DNA from: Cryptomeria japonica
Taxonomy: Eukaryota > Streptophyta > Pinopsida > Cupressales > Cupressaceae
Direction of reading: 5' to 3'
DNA length: 64,000 bases
Assembly (NCBI RefSeq): GCF_030272615.1
Contig: NC_081406.1
Span: 260,141,386-260,205,385 of the forward strand
Part shown: positions 32,004 to 44,009 of the stretch, in pieces
How the letters are laid out: each line of letters starts with the position of its first letter
How positions within the stretch are numbered: the stretch's first letter is position 1
Notes under the pieces: model-generated
Seen by the model: the letters and a program-made list of their open reading frames with translations, nothing else
Database searches by the model: none
What the model was told of the DNA's origin: nothing
Translations under genes and position numbers: made by a program

Positions 32004-34930
32004 AAACATAAAAGTAAAAGGATATTTGATTATAAAATCTCTGAGAATCCTCATAATCTACAAGACCAGTGCCTTATCCAAGGGCATGGAGTCATACATC
32101 AATCTGTAAATGAAAACTTCTATTTGCAAATCCAAGTTATTGATAAAGATATCCCTATATTAATGCCTGACATTAATGCATTCTAAACTCAAACAGAGGA
32201 TCATACATATCCAGACATTATCCTGAATCCAAAATGATTATTCATAGAATTTAAACTCTTCCTTGAAGAGTACCTAAGAACAACCATTACACTCTCACTT
32301 TGAGAGGACAAACCCAAACTCCCTTGAAGACTGGATTTACTGAAAATCATAGAAGGCCTAGAGACAATCTAATAAACTGTATATATGCCTTACATATATG
32401 TGACTTGCAACAGAAAACATCTACAACAAGAAGACACTCTATTACTTGAAAAGGGACATTGTATTACAAATTTGGGAAAAACTCAGAATATAGAAACCGA
32501 GATTATGGAGCCTTGCTCACAAAAAATCTGGAACCTTTACAAAATGAGAAGACTCTCGAATAAGAAGGAAGGAGGATAAAATCAGATTTCATTCTCTGAC
32601 AATGGCAACTACCCTATCTTTCAGCATTAAATGTTTCGCATAGCTTGGCCTGCAGAAAATCCAATCTTTCTAACTGAAAAATCCAATCTGAGATCCTGAG
32701 GTAACTGCCCCAAAAATACTTGTCGTGGGTTACACTTGACTACAGAATTAGATTCCTTGGATCGAGAGCTTTCCAATGATATATAACACTTATATATCAA
32801 GCAAAAAATAATGCCTTCGTCATCAATCCCTCTACAAGTCGATCATTTAAGTTTCTGCCTTTTCACCACAATCTGAAATTATATTTTAAACCTTTGAATC
32901 TCCCGCGTAGACATCTGCCATGCATCTCCTCCACATGGCACCTTCTAGTTCGCTCCGAGGTCCTTATCCTGCCACCTCAGCATCACCTGGACTCACCGCC
33001 GAAATGAAGCTCTTTGTTTCTTCCTTGTCGCTTGTTCTTTTTATTTCCTCCGGATTGCTCTCCTTCTCTATCAAGCCCCACTGCTTGGTCGTCAAGTCAC
33101 GGCTATTAGCCATAGAGCAACTTTTCGTCATGACATGGTGACCACCATCAGATCATCCATCCAACCATCAAATCCCTCTTGACATGCCCACCGGTTAATT
33201 CACCTGGGCTACTCTCTCCTCTGGTGGGCCCGCCATGTGTTAATTCCTAGTTTTCTCTGAGCCCACCTAGACCGCCACCGCAACTATCACATCATTAGTT
33301 GCCATGTCACAGGGGATAACCATCTGGCACCTTTGCATAGCGGTATAGTGTCAATCATTAGATTGGCACAAACTTGCTCGGTCTTTACCTCTTCATCCAT
33401 TTGTGCTATGTGTCAGTCTGTGACTGGCCACTGGATCCACCTGAGCATGACCCATTCGCCACCTCAGTGCCACCGAACCCACCATCTGTTTTGGTTAGTT
33501 TGGCATCAGTCTTTTGGCCAAAATTCCTCTTCGGCTAACCATTTTCATGTCTTATCGAAACCCTAGTTTCATCGACACCTTTCATGTCGATGAAACTAAT
33601 GCCTTTGGTGAGTCCATTTAGAGGTCCATCGAAGCCAAGGTTTGCTCGATGTTCATTTTGATGGCATGCCACCTATCTTCCTCATGTCACCGCTGGACCT
33701 TCCACCTCATCAGCTATGTGTCACCACGTGGCACCTCATGCTTTGCTCAGATTTTACCTTGGCGCCACCTATCTGCCATGTGGCACCCCTCGATTGGTTT
33801 CAAGGTCTCCATCCTGACACCTTAGCACGACCTCCACTAACCACCAGAATGAACCACCTCATAACCATCTGCCTTAACCACTTGTATTAACCACCAGCCA
33901 TAGTTCACCACTAGTGGTTTGTCGCCAAGTCGCAAGCGATACTCAGCGATCATCTTCCCATCGTGACATGACGACAACTGTTGGATCATTTCTCCCAACC
34001 GTTGATCTTCCTTGATCTGCTCGACCCTTAGCCTCTCTAAGCGGCTCTCTCTTGTGCCATGACGTCACCACATGTCTGTCACTTATCTGCCACCTCATCA
34101 ATCACCAAGTTGCGGCTATTAACAGTTGAGCACTTTCACATGGCAGTATAGCGACAACTATCTTTTGCAATCACCGTTGATCTGTATGACTTGCTCATTG
34201 GTTATTTTGCCTTCTCAACTGCAAAATTTGGGTGCTTTGAGATGCACACAGGGGGTCCATCACTTCTGAGCTGCACCTTGTCAAAATCCTGTAATCTTTG
34301 ACACTAAGGATGTGTGTGACCTTGCATTTAAATATTAAAACTCTCCTCCCTGCCGCCAATGTGGGATAAATGGTCTACGCCTTGAAAGTTTAATTTCTTT
34401 TGTAAACCCAGTTTGGTGCCTAAGTAGAAACGCCTTACACAGGGCGATTGCATCTGCATTGAAGTTTCTTTGCTTCCCATGTACGACGCAAGGGATTTGG
34501 CGATACACTTGCCAAAAGAATTTGCCTGCAGGGTTTAATTTTTTACGCCCTCACATTACAAAGTCGTGACTCACGTAAGAGAAACGGTTGAACCTTGAAC
34601 CAAAATGGTTCAAGGGTTCAAGTTCAATAAGAAATACAATAATGCGCTCGCCTTACCATAAAACAAAGCCGCGAAGAGAAATCCATAAAGAAAGGCTTCA
34701 TTGGGTCACCAAATTTAGCATGACTTTTATGAGTCCCAACAAGATGTTTTAGCCTTGTGATTAAACCTTCAAGATCTTTTTGGCTATTTTATATTTGACC
34801 TAATAGGTTTTCTTGTGTACCTATGGGATGTCTAGGGATTGTAGGAGGTTCTTGATGTGCTTCTTCTTCAATATGGTCTTCATGAGGAGGTGATTGAGTG
34901 TTTTCAACATTTTCTTGATAATGAAAATAA
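32004..34930. other. non-genic region with degenerate internal repeats, GC-richer in the middle
   Basis: 32004-32900 is AT-rich without genes. 32900-34250 is GC-richer and shows a degenerate repeat built around AAGTCRCGGCTATTAGC, CATGRCAGTATAGCGACAAC and CACCTCATCA, seen near 33095, 33310, 33920 and 34110. A G-box CACGTG lies at about 33726. The ORFs here (32920, 33333, 33642) share no protein-like signature. A short inverted repeat, CTTGAACC/GGTTCAAG, is near 34592. The region may be U3 sequence of an old LTR element, but I found no partner copy. Confidence 0.4.
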
Positions 34931-36816
34931 ATTTAAATCAAGAAACCTAGTTTAATCTTCAAATTAATACAAAAATGACAATAAGAAAACAAAAATACAC
35001 ACCTCTTCAAGCTCTTCGATGGCGTGGCGGCATTTTGATGAGAGATGGACAACTTAATGCCCAATATCAAGCTTCTGCAAAGGGCAAGCGCAAGAAAATG
35101 GTACCCCAAATCGCCAAAAAGCAGGTTTTGGAGTGCAGAATGCATCCAAAATGCAGACTTATGTTTTTTATGGTTTGAAAAGGTCATATTGTGCGCACCT
35201 TATGACAATTTAATTTTTTTTTGAAGTGTGGCACCTTTTTGGTACCACAACTTCGTGCATACACCCTTAAGTAACCACATTGAGAAACCTTAGAGGAAAA
35301 GTTAGTAGTTGACTTCTACTTGTGCAAATTAACTTAATCTTATCCTTTTAATGTTTAAATAGTTCATTTAATAGTTTAAAAATAAAATCACTCTTTTTCC
35401 AGAATGTTAGTTGTTTTTCCTAGGGTTTCTTGGTAGGGTGTTACATCATTTCTAACCTCGTATTTGTAAAATCATAATTCCCCTCCTACATTGGCATAAT
35501 TCTAAATCTTTTTGAATTTTAGTTTAGTCTACTATATTTTATATTTTGTATAATATAATTGTTCTTTATTTTTTATTGAATTTTATATTTTTTAATGGTA
35601 GATATATTATGTGTTTAGTATTTAATTGTGTTTTTCATTATAAATTTATATTAAAATTATATTTATTGTTATTATACATTGGATTTTATATAATATATAT
35701 TTTTAAATAAAAATATATTATAATATATAATATTGATTAAAATATTAAATATATTATATGTTAAGCATTTATTTATATTTATTATTTAATATGGTTAGAA
35801 GTGATTCACTTAATAAAATGATGAGTTTTTGTCACTTTATGACTTGTTATTTTTTCGTTCATTATTTTGGTTGTTTGTTTCCCATTTTTTCATCCTTGCC
35901 ATTTATTTTCTCATTTTATCCATTATTTGTTTATAAAAGATTATTTTATTATGCTTTAGTAGGGTTTCACAATATCTTTCCACCAAATTGTGTTCATTTT
36001 TTCTCGCCGATATCATTGACAACATGGCACCATATGTGTAATATAGCATGCAATTTTTTTGAATGGTATGCAACACAAACGAATGAATAGCCATCATCGT
36101 AGAGGCCCTTTTGTCTCCATCCATCAACTCTCTCTCTCTCTCTCTCTCTCTCCATTTGTGTGTGTGTGGGTGGAGATATTCCTTTTTTTTTTTAAAATCT
36201 CCTTACCTCTCTCTCAATCATTCCCTCTCCCTATTGTAAACATAACATGGGCCTATTGGTAATATAGCCTTATTGTCTTCTTGATTTAGAGGTTTTATTT
36301 CAATCATGTTTGTATCCTTTTAACTAGATGCAAAATTTATTTAAAGCTATTACTTCTCCTTTAAGACCTTTGTAGCATAAAAAACATCATTTTCTATATA
36401 GCCTATCAGTGGACCTCGTGTAATTTTTTATATTAAATCAAGAAATCCACTTCCTTATTGCACAAATGTATACAAAAAATAAACAAAAAAAATAATAATT
36501 AAACTTTTTCGACATCCCCATTGCACACCAAGATGCAGTTGCTAATTTTAATGATATAAAACACACAAAATCTAAGAAACTAATGAAAACACAAGCGAAA
36601 ATAATAACATTAAACAACACAATTAAAAAATTGTGTTTTTGGCAGAGCATTCTAGTTAAAAGAAGACGACATCCAAAAAAACATAGGCCTCACACAGGCA
36701 CAAGATGAGTCAGTGCATCTGGTACACCCACTTTCAATGTTCATCTATATCTCTCTCAACAGACTACTGTTTTCCTCTGATTTCACTTTGTGGGCATTGA
36801 AACCAAAGGCTAAAAC
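34931..36816. other. AT-rich intergenic region upstream of the monooxygenase gene
   Basis: Open frames at 34933-35187 on both strands look incidental. 35400-36060 is very AT-rich. A (TC)n run of about 24 bases followed by (TG)n lies at 36129-36168. Close to the gene, TGAGTCA (a bZIP-type site) is at ~36706 and a pyrimidine-rich TCTATATCTCTCTC near 36746. No canonical TATA box is evident. Confidence 0.5.
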
Positions 36817-38932
36817 ATGTCCTCGTTGGAATTTGATGAAATGGCAGTGTCTGAGAGAGGACCAGACTTGGACATTGTAATTGCAGGTGGGGGATTGGCA
36901 GGTTTGTCTCTTGCGCTTGCCCTTCAACACAGAAATGTCGAAGCCCATGTCTTCGAATATCACCCATATTTTAAGGCTGATACGGCCACTGCAATAGGCA
37001 TTGGTCCCAATGGTGTCACTGCTCTTGAAGGGATTAAGTCTGGCTTGAGCTCCATCATCTCCCAAGCAGGCTCTTACACAAATAATATCAAGCTCACCTA
37101 TTTTAGAGACGGGAAGGAAGATCCGCCTAGAATAACAAACGTGCCGCCCAAGAAATATATTACTGTTAGGTGGAAATCTGTGCAGGAAATCTTGGCAAGT
37201 TTAGTGGATAACAAAAGAATTGTTTTCTCCCATAAGCTTATAGGGTATCGGCCTTCAAAGGTCTGTGTCTCTTGTTCTTGCTCTGTTTTTGTTGTAATTT
37301 CCCCAGAAAATGTTTGATTACATATTGTATGCAATTGCAGGGCGGTGTTGAGGCCTATTTTAGATGTGGAAATGCCTTGGATAGAATTAAAGTTGTGTGG
37401 ACTAAGCTTTTAATTGGAGCAGATGGAATATGGTCTGCTGTAAGAAAACAGATGGTGGGGGATTCTCCAAGGTACCTCAATTTGGTGCATTGGAATGCAC
37501 TGCTGTACAACCCAGATCTCAAGTAAGCATTAGAGTTAGTTATGATTATGTATTGCAACGGATTTGTGTTTTACCCTAACTTGAACATGGGATTTAGCAG
37601 AGTTTATAAGGGCATAAAAGAGGGGGAAATTATTGCGCGAACAATGGAGAATATGCAGGCCCATAGCATTATAGCCCATGCAGGTACCCATTTAGCTTTT
37701 GGTTAGACCTTTAGGGAACAATGATCTACTGCAAATTTCTCCTTTAATCGCTGAAGAACAGGAGATTTGTTTTGTGGTAGGTTTTTATAGAGGCCCCAAA
37801 TGGGACTGTTTTCCACACTCCTGGATTTTGATATCATGGCTTAGTTCAGTGGAAAGTTTGAATTTGCAATCCATTTAAACAGGAGAAGTAGCAGTTTTTG
37901 TAGCTTTATATGGCTACTAAATTCCTGATTTGATCAACAATTGTAGGGGATTACACTCTTTGGGTTCTTCGTACAAAAGATGAATCAGAAGATCTAGCAA
38001 ACTCATTGGTAGGAGGACGAGGCGGCATTGGTATCCCTGGTTGTAAAGCTCGCGCTCTTAAACAATTGGATGGGCTTGAAGGATGGGATAGTGTTCGAGA
38101 AGTTATTGATGCAACCAGTGAGGACATTATATCAGAAAGAAAGATCATGGACAGGTTGCCCTTAGATAAATGGACTGATGCAGATGGTCATGTCCTGCTC
38201 ATTGGTGATGGTATTTACTATTTTCCTCTACAATTTTATTTCATTCTTCTTCAAACTCTAATACTCATATGAATAACAGTCCTAATCATGTTGGCTTCCT
38301 TCAATGTGAAGCTTGAATTAGTCCTTTAACCCATTTTGGGGGTGGCTTGCTACTTAATTTTTAGGTAGCTTAAGCCCACCTCATAGACAAACTTCATCCA
38401 GCAGGTGAAGTTTTTTTTCAGTTACAAAGCTAAAGGAATTGATTGTTTAATGGTTGGTAATGGTGGATTCATTCAGCTGCACATGCTCAGTATGTTGGGC
38501 CAGGACAAGGCGCCAGAACTGCTTTTGAAGATGCCCATCAACTCTCCCTTCTTCTTCAACATGTAAGTCACTCATCTTTTACAGAGGAAAGCATTAGAGA
38601 TGCTGTCAAAAGGTAATTTATCAGAAACAGTGATAATGTTTCATAGATTTAGTGTGAATGAGTTCCTTACATTCAATTGAGATATGTAACAGAATACTAC
38701 TCGCAGCTTTTGACTGTAAAAGTTTAGCAGGTTTGAAGAGGTAAGAATTCCTCGGATGAAAAAGATGCAGCAGTTTGCAGCCTATTCCACAAGGCTTCCT
38801 AAATTTCAACCTGAGTGGTTCCAGAATTTGACAATGGAAGAAAGATTAAGAGTGCATGAGGAATACACGAAATGGGTTTATTCATATCCCAACAAGCAAG
38901 AGTGTGACCCAGACTCCATCTTTTTCAAGTGA
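36817..38932 (+). CDS. FAD-dependent monooxygenase, 7 exons, 429 residues
   Basis: Flavoprotein hydroxylase of the zeaxanthin-epoxidase/salicylate-hydroxylase-like family: binds FAD, uses NAD(P)H and O2 to hydroxylate a small substrate not predictable here. Exons: 36817-37260, 37341-37522, 37598-37683, 37947-38210, 38477-38562, 38587-38612, 38731-38932; all borders are GT-AG and the total is 1290 nt with no stop before TGA. Motifs: dinucleotide fold IVIAGGGLAGLSLA near residues 20-33, the DG motif LLIGADGIWSAVRK in exon 2, and the second FAD motif GDAAHAQYVGPGQGARTAFEDAHQL across the exon 4/5 border (longest quoted pieces abbreviated: GDAAHAQYVGPGQG, then ARTAFEDA). Start ATG has A at -3 and precedes the fold by a normal ~19 residues. 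No signal peptide or membrane segment, so probably cytosolic. Length is normal for the family. It is the only gene here without damage. Confidence 0.88.
38587..38612 (+). other. 26-nt micro-exon (exon 6) of the monooxygenase gene
   Basis: Between introns of only 24 and 118 bp. Reads ESIRDAVK plus two bases of Arg and restores the frame into RFEEVRIPR of exon 7. The upstream gap of 24 bp (38563-38586) is too short for a normal plant intron, so the 3' end of exon 5 and this exon may in fact be spliced differently (see findings). Confidence 0.5.
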
Positions 38933-40110
38933 ATATGTTTAAGCTTGGTAAGAGGACCTGATTAAGATTCTTGTCCAGTTAGACCAGATGCTAGAACAGG
39001 GCTTGCATTTCTACATCATTAATGATTAGTTTAGGAAGTGCAAAGTAGCAGTCACAATTGGAATGAATGCACCGCCTGTACACCAGTTAATTTGAGATAC
39101 TGCAGTGAACCCCAAATTAAATAGAATTGCTAAAAGTGAAATCATTTACTAGTAAATATTTTAGACTTCGACAGGGAAGTCATGAATGTGAAAGCATCAA
39201 AGTGCAGACTTGTATTTCAGAGTTTACAGTTGTAAAGTTCGGTCAATGATATTTAGATTATTATTTCTTAAAACAAAACCAAGTGAGTCAAATGAAAGAT
39301 CATGGTCTAAATCTTCTATGGTATCACATAGAATGTCAATCATTTCTTATAAACATTAATCCATGCAGTTGTAATCAATAGCTAGAAGTATTCATTTTTT
39401 AAGTATATAATATTTCATTCAATGTATCTTTAAATAAAAATTATAAATGTTTAATTTTTATAAAAATTAATTTAATATTATTGAAAATCAATATATTCTC
39501 AATATTTTTTAACAATTAAAGTAACCATCCATGCATAAATATCTATTATCAATGTGCATTCACACTGTTTGACTCATGATTTGCAAAACAATTTAAAATA
39601 GATTTCAAAAGTATTTAAATAAATTGATTCATTATAAAGGTCAATAAACTAAATCGTGTTAAATAGCTGTAACAAAATTCAAAATGACTATGATCAATGT
39701 AGAGGTCAAGTTGCAAAATGAATAGAGGGGCCAACATTCAAATATATCATTGTGCTCTATATAACGGGTGGAAACCTAAAATAATTGTTCGTTATAAAGG
39801 CCCAATGAAAAAAGTACTACATGCAACCATATGTATATACTTAATAAATAAAGTCATGATGACACTCAAGTAAGCCCCTACATGCATATAATGTGTCAAC
39901 ATACAAATGATCTATGAATCCATGAAAGTGCTTGTGGGTTTTCAAGGTGTATAGAATAGTTGTTCCACTATCACAATATGTATCACTCTACTAGATGATG
40001 CTCTCCCTCAACAAGCAATAGAGAGAAAAATTAATTTTCATCCACCTCATGTCAATAAATAATAATTAGCCTGTGTCAATATCAAAATATCATAAAAACA
40101 AACTATTGAT
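38933..40110. other. 3' flank of the monooxygenase gene and intergenic DNA
   Basis: Likely 3' UTR in the first few hundred bases; no strict AATAAA close to the stop. Then AT-rich DNA without ORFs. Confidence 0.45.
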
Positions 40111-40128
40111 AACAATCAAAATATTAGT
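40111..40128. repeat. left target-site duplication of the LINE
   Basis: AACAATCAAAATATTAGT, repeated at 43992-44009 with one C/T difference. Confidence 0.85.
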
Positions 40129-40149
40129 CCCTTCTATCTTCTAATGAGC

Positions 40150-41100
40150 TCCCACCTGGATCAAAGATATGGAACAACATTGTCAAAAATAGGAAGCTGC
40201 GTAAACAGGGTCTAAAATGGTAGGTGGGCAATGGTGAGAAAATTATATTCTGGGAGGACAACTGGATTGGCGATAGACCCTTGGCCTCTTCCCGCTTCAG
40301 TTGCCTCATGGGAACTCTCAAGGACTCGCTTGGTCTTCTTGTGATGAATTACATATCCCCCTCTCGTTGTTGGTCGAGGCTTGCTGAAAGCCTAGGAGAT
40401 AATACTCATTGGGGCCATTTGGTGGGGGATTTACAATCTCTTCTTGAGGAGGTTGGGATTCCTCGATTCCCTCATGCTGACAAGCTTGTTTGGGCTATGA
40501 ATCCCTCAGGGTCTTTTAGTGTAAAGTCGGCCTATAATCCCTTGTTCGCCCCTGTGAATGACTACTACAGCTAGAGAGAAGTTTAGAATTCTCAGCTTAT
40601 CCCTAAAATAAACTTTTTCTAGTGGACTAATCTGCATGGGAAGATCCTAACTGTTGATAACCTTAAAAGGAGAGGCTTCCTATTAGCCAATTGGTGTGTT
40701 TTGTGTAATTATGCCGAGGAAAGCATAAATCATCTATTCATCCATTGCCCTTTCACTTCTGTGGTCTGGCATAAATTTTTATAGAAATTCAACATTGTGT
40801 GGACCTTCTTGGAAGACTTGCAATAGTTTACCAGCAACTGGAAGTGCCCCTCTACCCACCCTTTGATTAGACAGTTATGGAAACTCATCCCTCCTCATAT
40901 CCGTTGGCATATGTGGAAGGAAAGGAACAACTGGATCTTCCGTGAGACTAATAACTCTGTTGACACGATGGTTGGCATAATAGAGAAGCTTCTCAGGGAG
41001 AATGATTTGGTTTGCAAATGGAAAAAATTGCAATTGACCCCTCTAGTGATGGATTGCAACTGGATTAGGACATGGAATCTGCCTGAAAACTTCCTTTGAT
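40150..41100 (+). pseudogene. LINE RT C-terminal part with zinc-binding domain (zf-RVT type)
   Basis: Begins within KNRKLRKQGLKW and reads GNGEKIIFWEDNWIGD, VWAMNPSGSFSVKSAY, then KINFF, GKILTVDNLKRRGF, CVLCNYAEESINHLFIHC and VWHKF. The C-x2-C ... H-x4-C layout near 40700-40755 is that of the zinc-binding domain that follows the RT of plant LINE-type elements. A conserved KERNNWIFR motif is near 40920. Stops near 40216, 40572, 40612, 40780 and 40825. Confidence 0.8.
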
Positions 41101-41117
41101 GTGACAACTCTAAAAGA

Positions 41118-41535
41118 ATGGAGAGGCTTAACACTAGATGGTCGGCCCCACCGCCCTTATGGCTCAAACTTAACTTTGATGGCGCCGCTCGTAGTGGAGT
41201 TGCGGCGAGAGGTGGAATTATAAGGGATAGCTTGGGCAACCTGATTCTAGCCTATGCGGGGAATTTTGGCTATGCCTCGAGTAACATGGCTGAAGCCCCA
41301 ATGCTCTTATGGGGTCTTAAATTGGCTCTCGATATTATTGCTAAAAGACTGATCATTGAAGGGGATTCTAAGCTGATTATTGAGGCGGCTAAAGGTGTTT
41401 CGGGGATTAGCTGGATTATTAGCAACATAATCATGGACATATGGTCTATGATAGTCTGCCTTGAGGAATTTCAAATTCAACACATTTATAGAGGGAAATT
41501 CGGTGGTAGACTCTTCAACTGCGACGGGCCTTGAG
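41118..41535 (+). pseudogene. LINE RNase H domain
   Basis: RVT_3-type RNase H. LKLNFDGAARSG near 41167 supplies the first Asp, MAEAPMLLWGLKLALD near 41287-41335 the Glu, and IEGDSKLIIEA near 41356-41390 the second Asp. The later His/Asp part is lost after 41534, where the frame ends FNCDGP. Same frame and orientation as the truncated RT upstream. Confidence 0.8.
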
Positions 41536-42119
41536 ATGAAAGGTATGAGGTGCTAGAGACAACTAGATTCACTTTCTGACAAACAAAAATCCCTCATCGG
41601 GAGAGACCAAAATTTCCCTACTAACCAATGATTTGCTATGTCCTTTTTTACGAGTTGACGTTTTGGCCCGCCTGCGATATCAAGTTGTAGGAGGGAAATT
41701 CAAATTTGAATTGGGCGGGCTATGCCAAGGTGGCTTTCGATGGTCCCCATTTTCTCCACCGCACTAGTCCAGCGATGATGTGTCCGACCACCGATAATTG
41801 TGTTACCGAAGGATTGCAGCTTCAACTTTTAATCATGAAACCATAGCAAGTACAACACTTATTGCTATAACTAGAACTTAATATTTCTCCACAATAAGTT
41901 CTTTGCAAGTTGGCAGATGAGTTAAGAGGTGTCCTTTCGCATGCTTCTTGAAGATGGCGGACGCATGCCTTGGGAACCACCATAAAAGATAATTATTGCA
42001 ACTTCCACCACACTTTGGCTAAATTTTTGTCGATCATTCTTATCTCTCACTTTGGTTTTTCCCTCTGCATAACCATTTCTAATTCTACGTTGCTTACCAA
42101 CTTCACTCTGAAGGAAGCT

Positions 42120-43596
42120 GTTATGGGGGGGGGGATGATTTAGTCCCAGTTGAGCCGGACATTATTGATGACAGCTTCGGCAATGACCCATGTGTTTAGA
42201 TGTATGCCAAGGAAGGGGGTATTATCCCATTCATGGAAGCCATGACTGGGTTTGATGAAAACCTCTCCATGGAGTTTGTCAGTAGCTGGAATGACAGGAG
42301 AGTTGTTATGGGGGATATTTCATTTGAAATTAATGAAGACGTTGTTGCCCAGGCTATGGATCTTTCAATTGAGGGAAGGGAGTGGAAGAAAACCAGTAGG
42401 GTCACAGATGAGACCAATATGAACAAATTCTATAAAAAGGGTGAGGAGCCAATTAAGATGTGTGGGGGTTTCAAAAGAGAGTGCCTACCTTATCCGTGGG
42501 ACTAGGTGTGTAAAATTATTATGAAATACTTTACCCTTGAGGGAAAATATGGTGTTTTCTATTAGTACCATTTCCCGTTGTTCAATCACTTTCACAACCA
42601 TGATAGTATTTCCTTTCCGTTCTTTTTACTGCATGCCTTAGAGTCTATTGTTAAAGAAGTTCATCATTGCATGAGTCAAGACATCAATTTCACCATCCTC
42701 CACCAAGGTTTGATGTTTCGGCTCTACAATTTCCACAGGGCCTTGTGTCCACCTAAACCCATCTCTATTCAACCTGCTCCCTAGCTCCATGGCCTCCCTG
42801 CTGGTAGTAAAAAAGGTAATAAAAAACCTCAAAAAATCCCATTATGCCTTGTCAATCCCCTGACCATGCCCCTCTCATTTCCCCCAAAATTGGGGAGAAA
42901 AACAAAAGCAATCCTTCAACTCCTAAAGCTACCTCCAAGAAACCCAGGAAAGAACCTAAGATCTTGTTAGTGGAGTTTGACACGGAGGACGGTGTGACCC
43001 CGTGGAGGTCCAACAAATTTGGTGGAGAACCCCATATGAAACAAATTGTTGTGAGGAAGAACTATGTCAATGAGGGTGAGGGAGATTCTGAGAAGGCATA
43101 TAGTGATAAGGTTGAGGATGATATGGAAGCCACGAAGGGCTTGGAGTCTTCCAAGCTGGATACCAATGCCCTTGACTTTGAGACTGTTAAGGATGATAAT
43201 AAGAACACCTCCCCTTCTTCTGGCACTCCCCCCCCCCCCCCCCCCCCCGCATAATCAGATCTCTGAGGAGGACGGGAGAAAGTCTGAGGGCAGTCAGATT
43301 GCTACTGAAGGTGGAGAGGAGGAGGTGGTGCATTGTGCGGGATGTAATTCTATCTCTGAGGACCTGAATGGAGTCAAGAAGAAGCTGGACTATCTGGATT
43401 CCCATGTCAAAAAAATTGCGAAATTTTCCATCAAAGTCATGCACTCCTCGACCACTTCAATGTGCCTGCTGCACCATGAAAAAGTGAATTAGGGTGGGCT
43501 AGAAGGTGACACCATGAAGGAACTGTTTGAATTCCTAGTTGAAGATTGGACCGAGCTTCTGCTCTCCCAACACATGGGAGTTGGAAAAAATGATTA
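42120..43596 (+). pseudogene. extra ORF of the LINE, downstream of RNase H, function unknown
   Basis: About 480 codons in three frames: 42120-42840, 42844-43250 and 43250-43596. The first part is globular (IIPFMEAMTGFDENLS, VAQAMDLSIEGREW, FFLLHALESIVKEV). The second is Lys/Pro-rich then acidic (KPRKEPKILLVEF, GEGDSEKAYSDKVEDD), ending in a proline run coded by 21 consecutive C (43228-43248). The third resumes after that run with a Cys pair (VVHCAGCNSISEDL) and a coiled-coil-like piece (KKKLDYLDSHVKKI). The frame change across the C tract suggests slippage. I do not recognise a domain. Known plant L1 elements code ORF1 before the RT ORF, not after. Confidence 0.6.
43228..43248. repeat. homopolymer of 21 C
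   Basis: Uninterrupted C run inside the LINE extra ORF; the reading frame differs on its two sides. May also be a sequencing or assembly weak point. Confidence 0.9.
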
Positions 43597-43991
43597 ATGG
43601 TAGATTCTTTCCTTTTTTGTTATAGTTATAGTTTTAGTTTCAGGATCGATTGGATTCCTATTAGGTTTAATTTCTTTATTAGCCATATGAGTCTTGTCAA
43701 GACTCTTGCTACTTTCTTTAGTTTTTATAGTATGAACAATAGGCTTATCTCTAAGGATAGATGGTTTAAGGATAGTTTCCTTTTGATTATATGTTGTTTA
43801 AGTTGCTACATGGACGAGATTGTTATCAATCTTGGGTTATTTTATAATTGCAGGTGGTTTTTGTTTTTGATGATTAAGATAGGGATTGGCTGACTGTCAT
43901 TAGGCAGCTGTGTATGTGTCGGTTCTGCTCTCTCTGAGGCTTACTGTGTAATTCGGGTCAGCCCCCTTGTTTTGGCTACTTTATTATCAAA

Positions 43992-44009
43992 AACAATTAA
44001 AATATTAGT
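43992..44009. repeat. right target-site duplication of the LINE
   Basis: AACAATTAAAATATTAGT, one substitution from 40111-40128. Confidence 0.85.

Larger units (their letters stand above)
40129..43991 (+). mobile_element. 5'-truncated L1-like LINE with an extra 3' ORF
   Basis: Bounded by 18-bp direct repeats (AACAATCAAAATATTAGT and AACAATTAAAATATTAGT), the hallmark of target-primed insertion. Within lie, in order, the end of the RT region, a zinc-binding domain after RT, an RNase H, and then about 1.5 kb of a second coding region before a 3' tail ending TTGGCTACTTTATTATCAAAAA. Endonuclease and most of the RT are missing, so it is a 5' truncation. In-frame stops show it is inactive. Confidence 0.85.

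Noticed and set aside
33690-33740. G-box CACGTG as a promoter of a nearby gene
   Set aside because: No gene starts within reach; single 6-bp matches are expected by chance.
32920-33890. ORFs at 32920, 33333 and 33642 as genes
   Set aside because: Short, no domain, and they lie in a degenerate repeat; translations differ between repeat copies.
34933-35187. 84-codon minus and 67-codon plus ORFs as a gene
   Set aside because: Both strands open over the same stretch, no recognisable domain; possibly one old exon of a transposon but unsupported.
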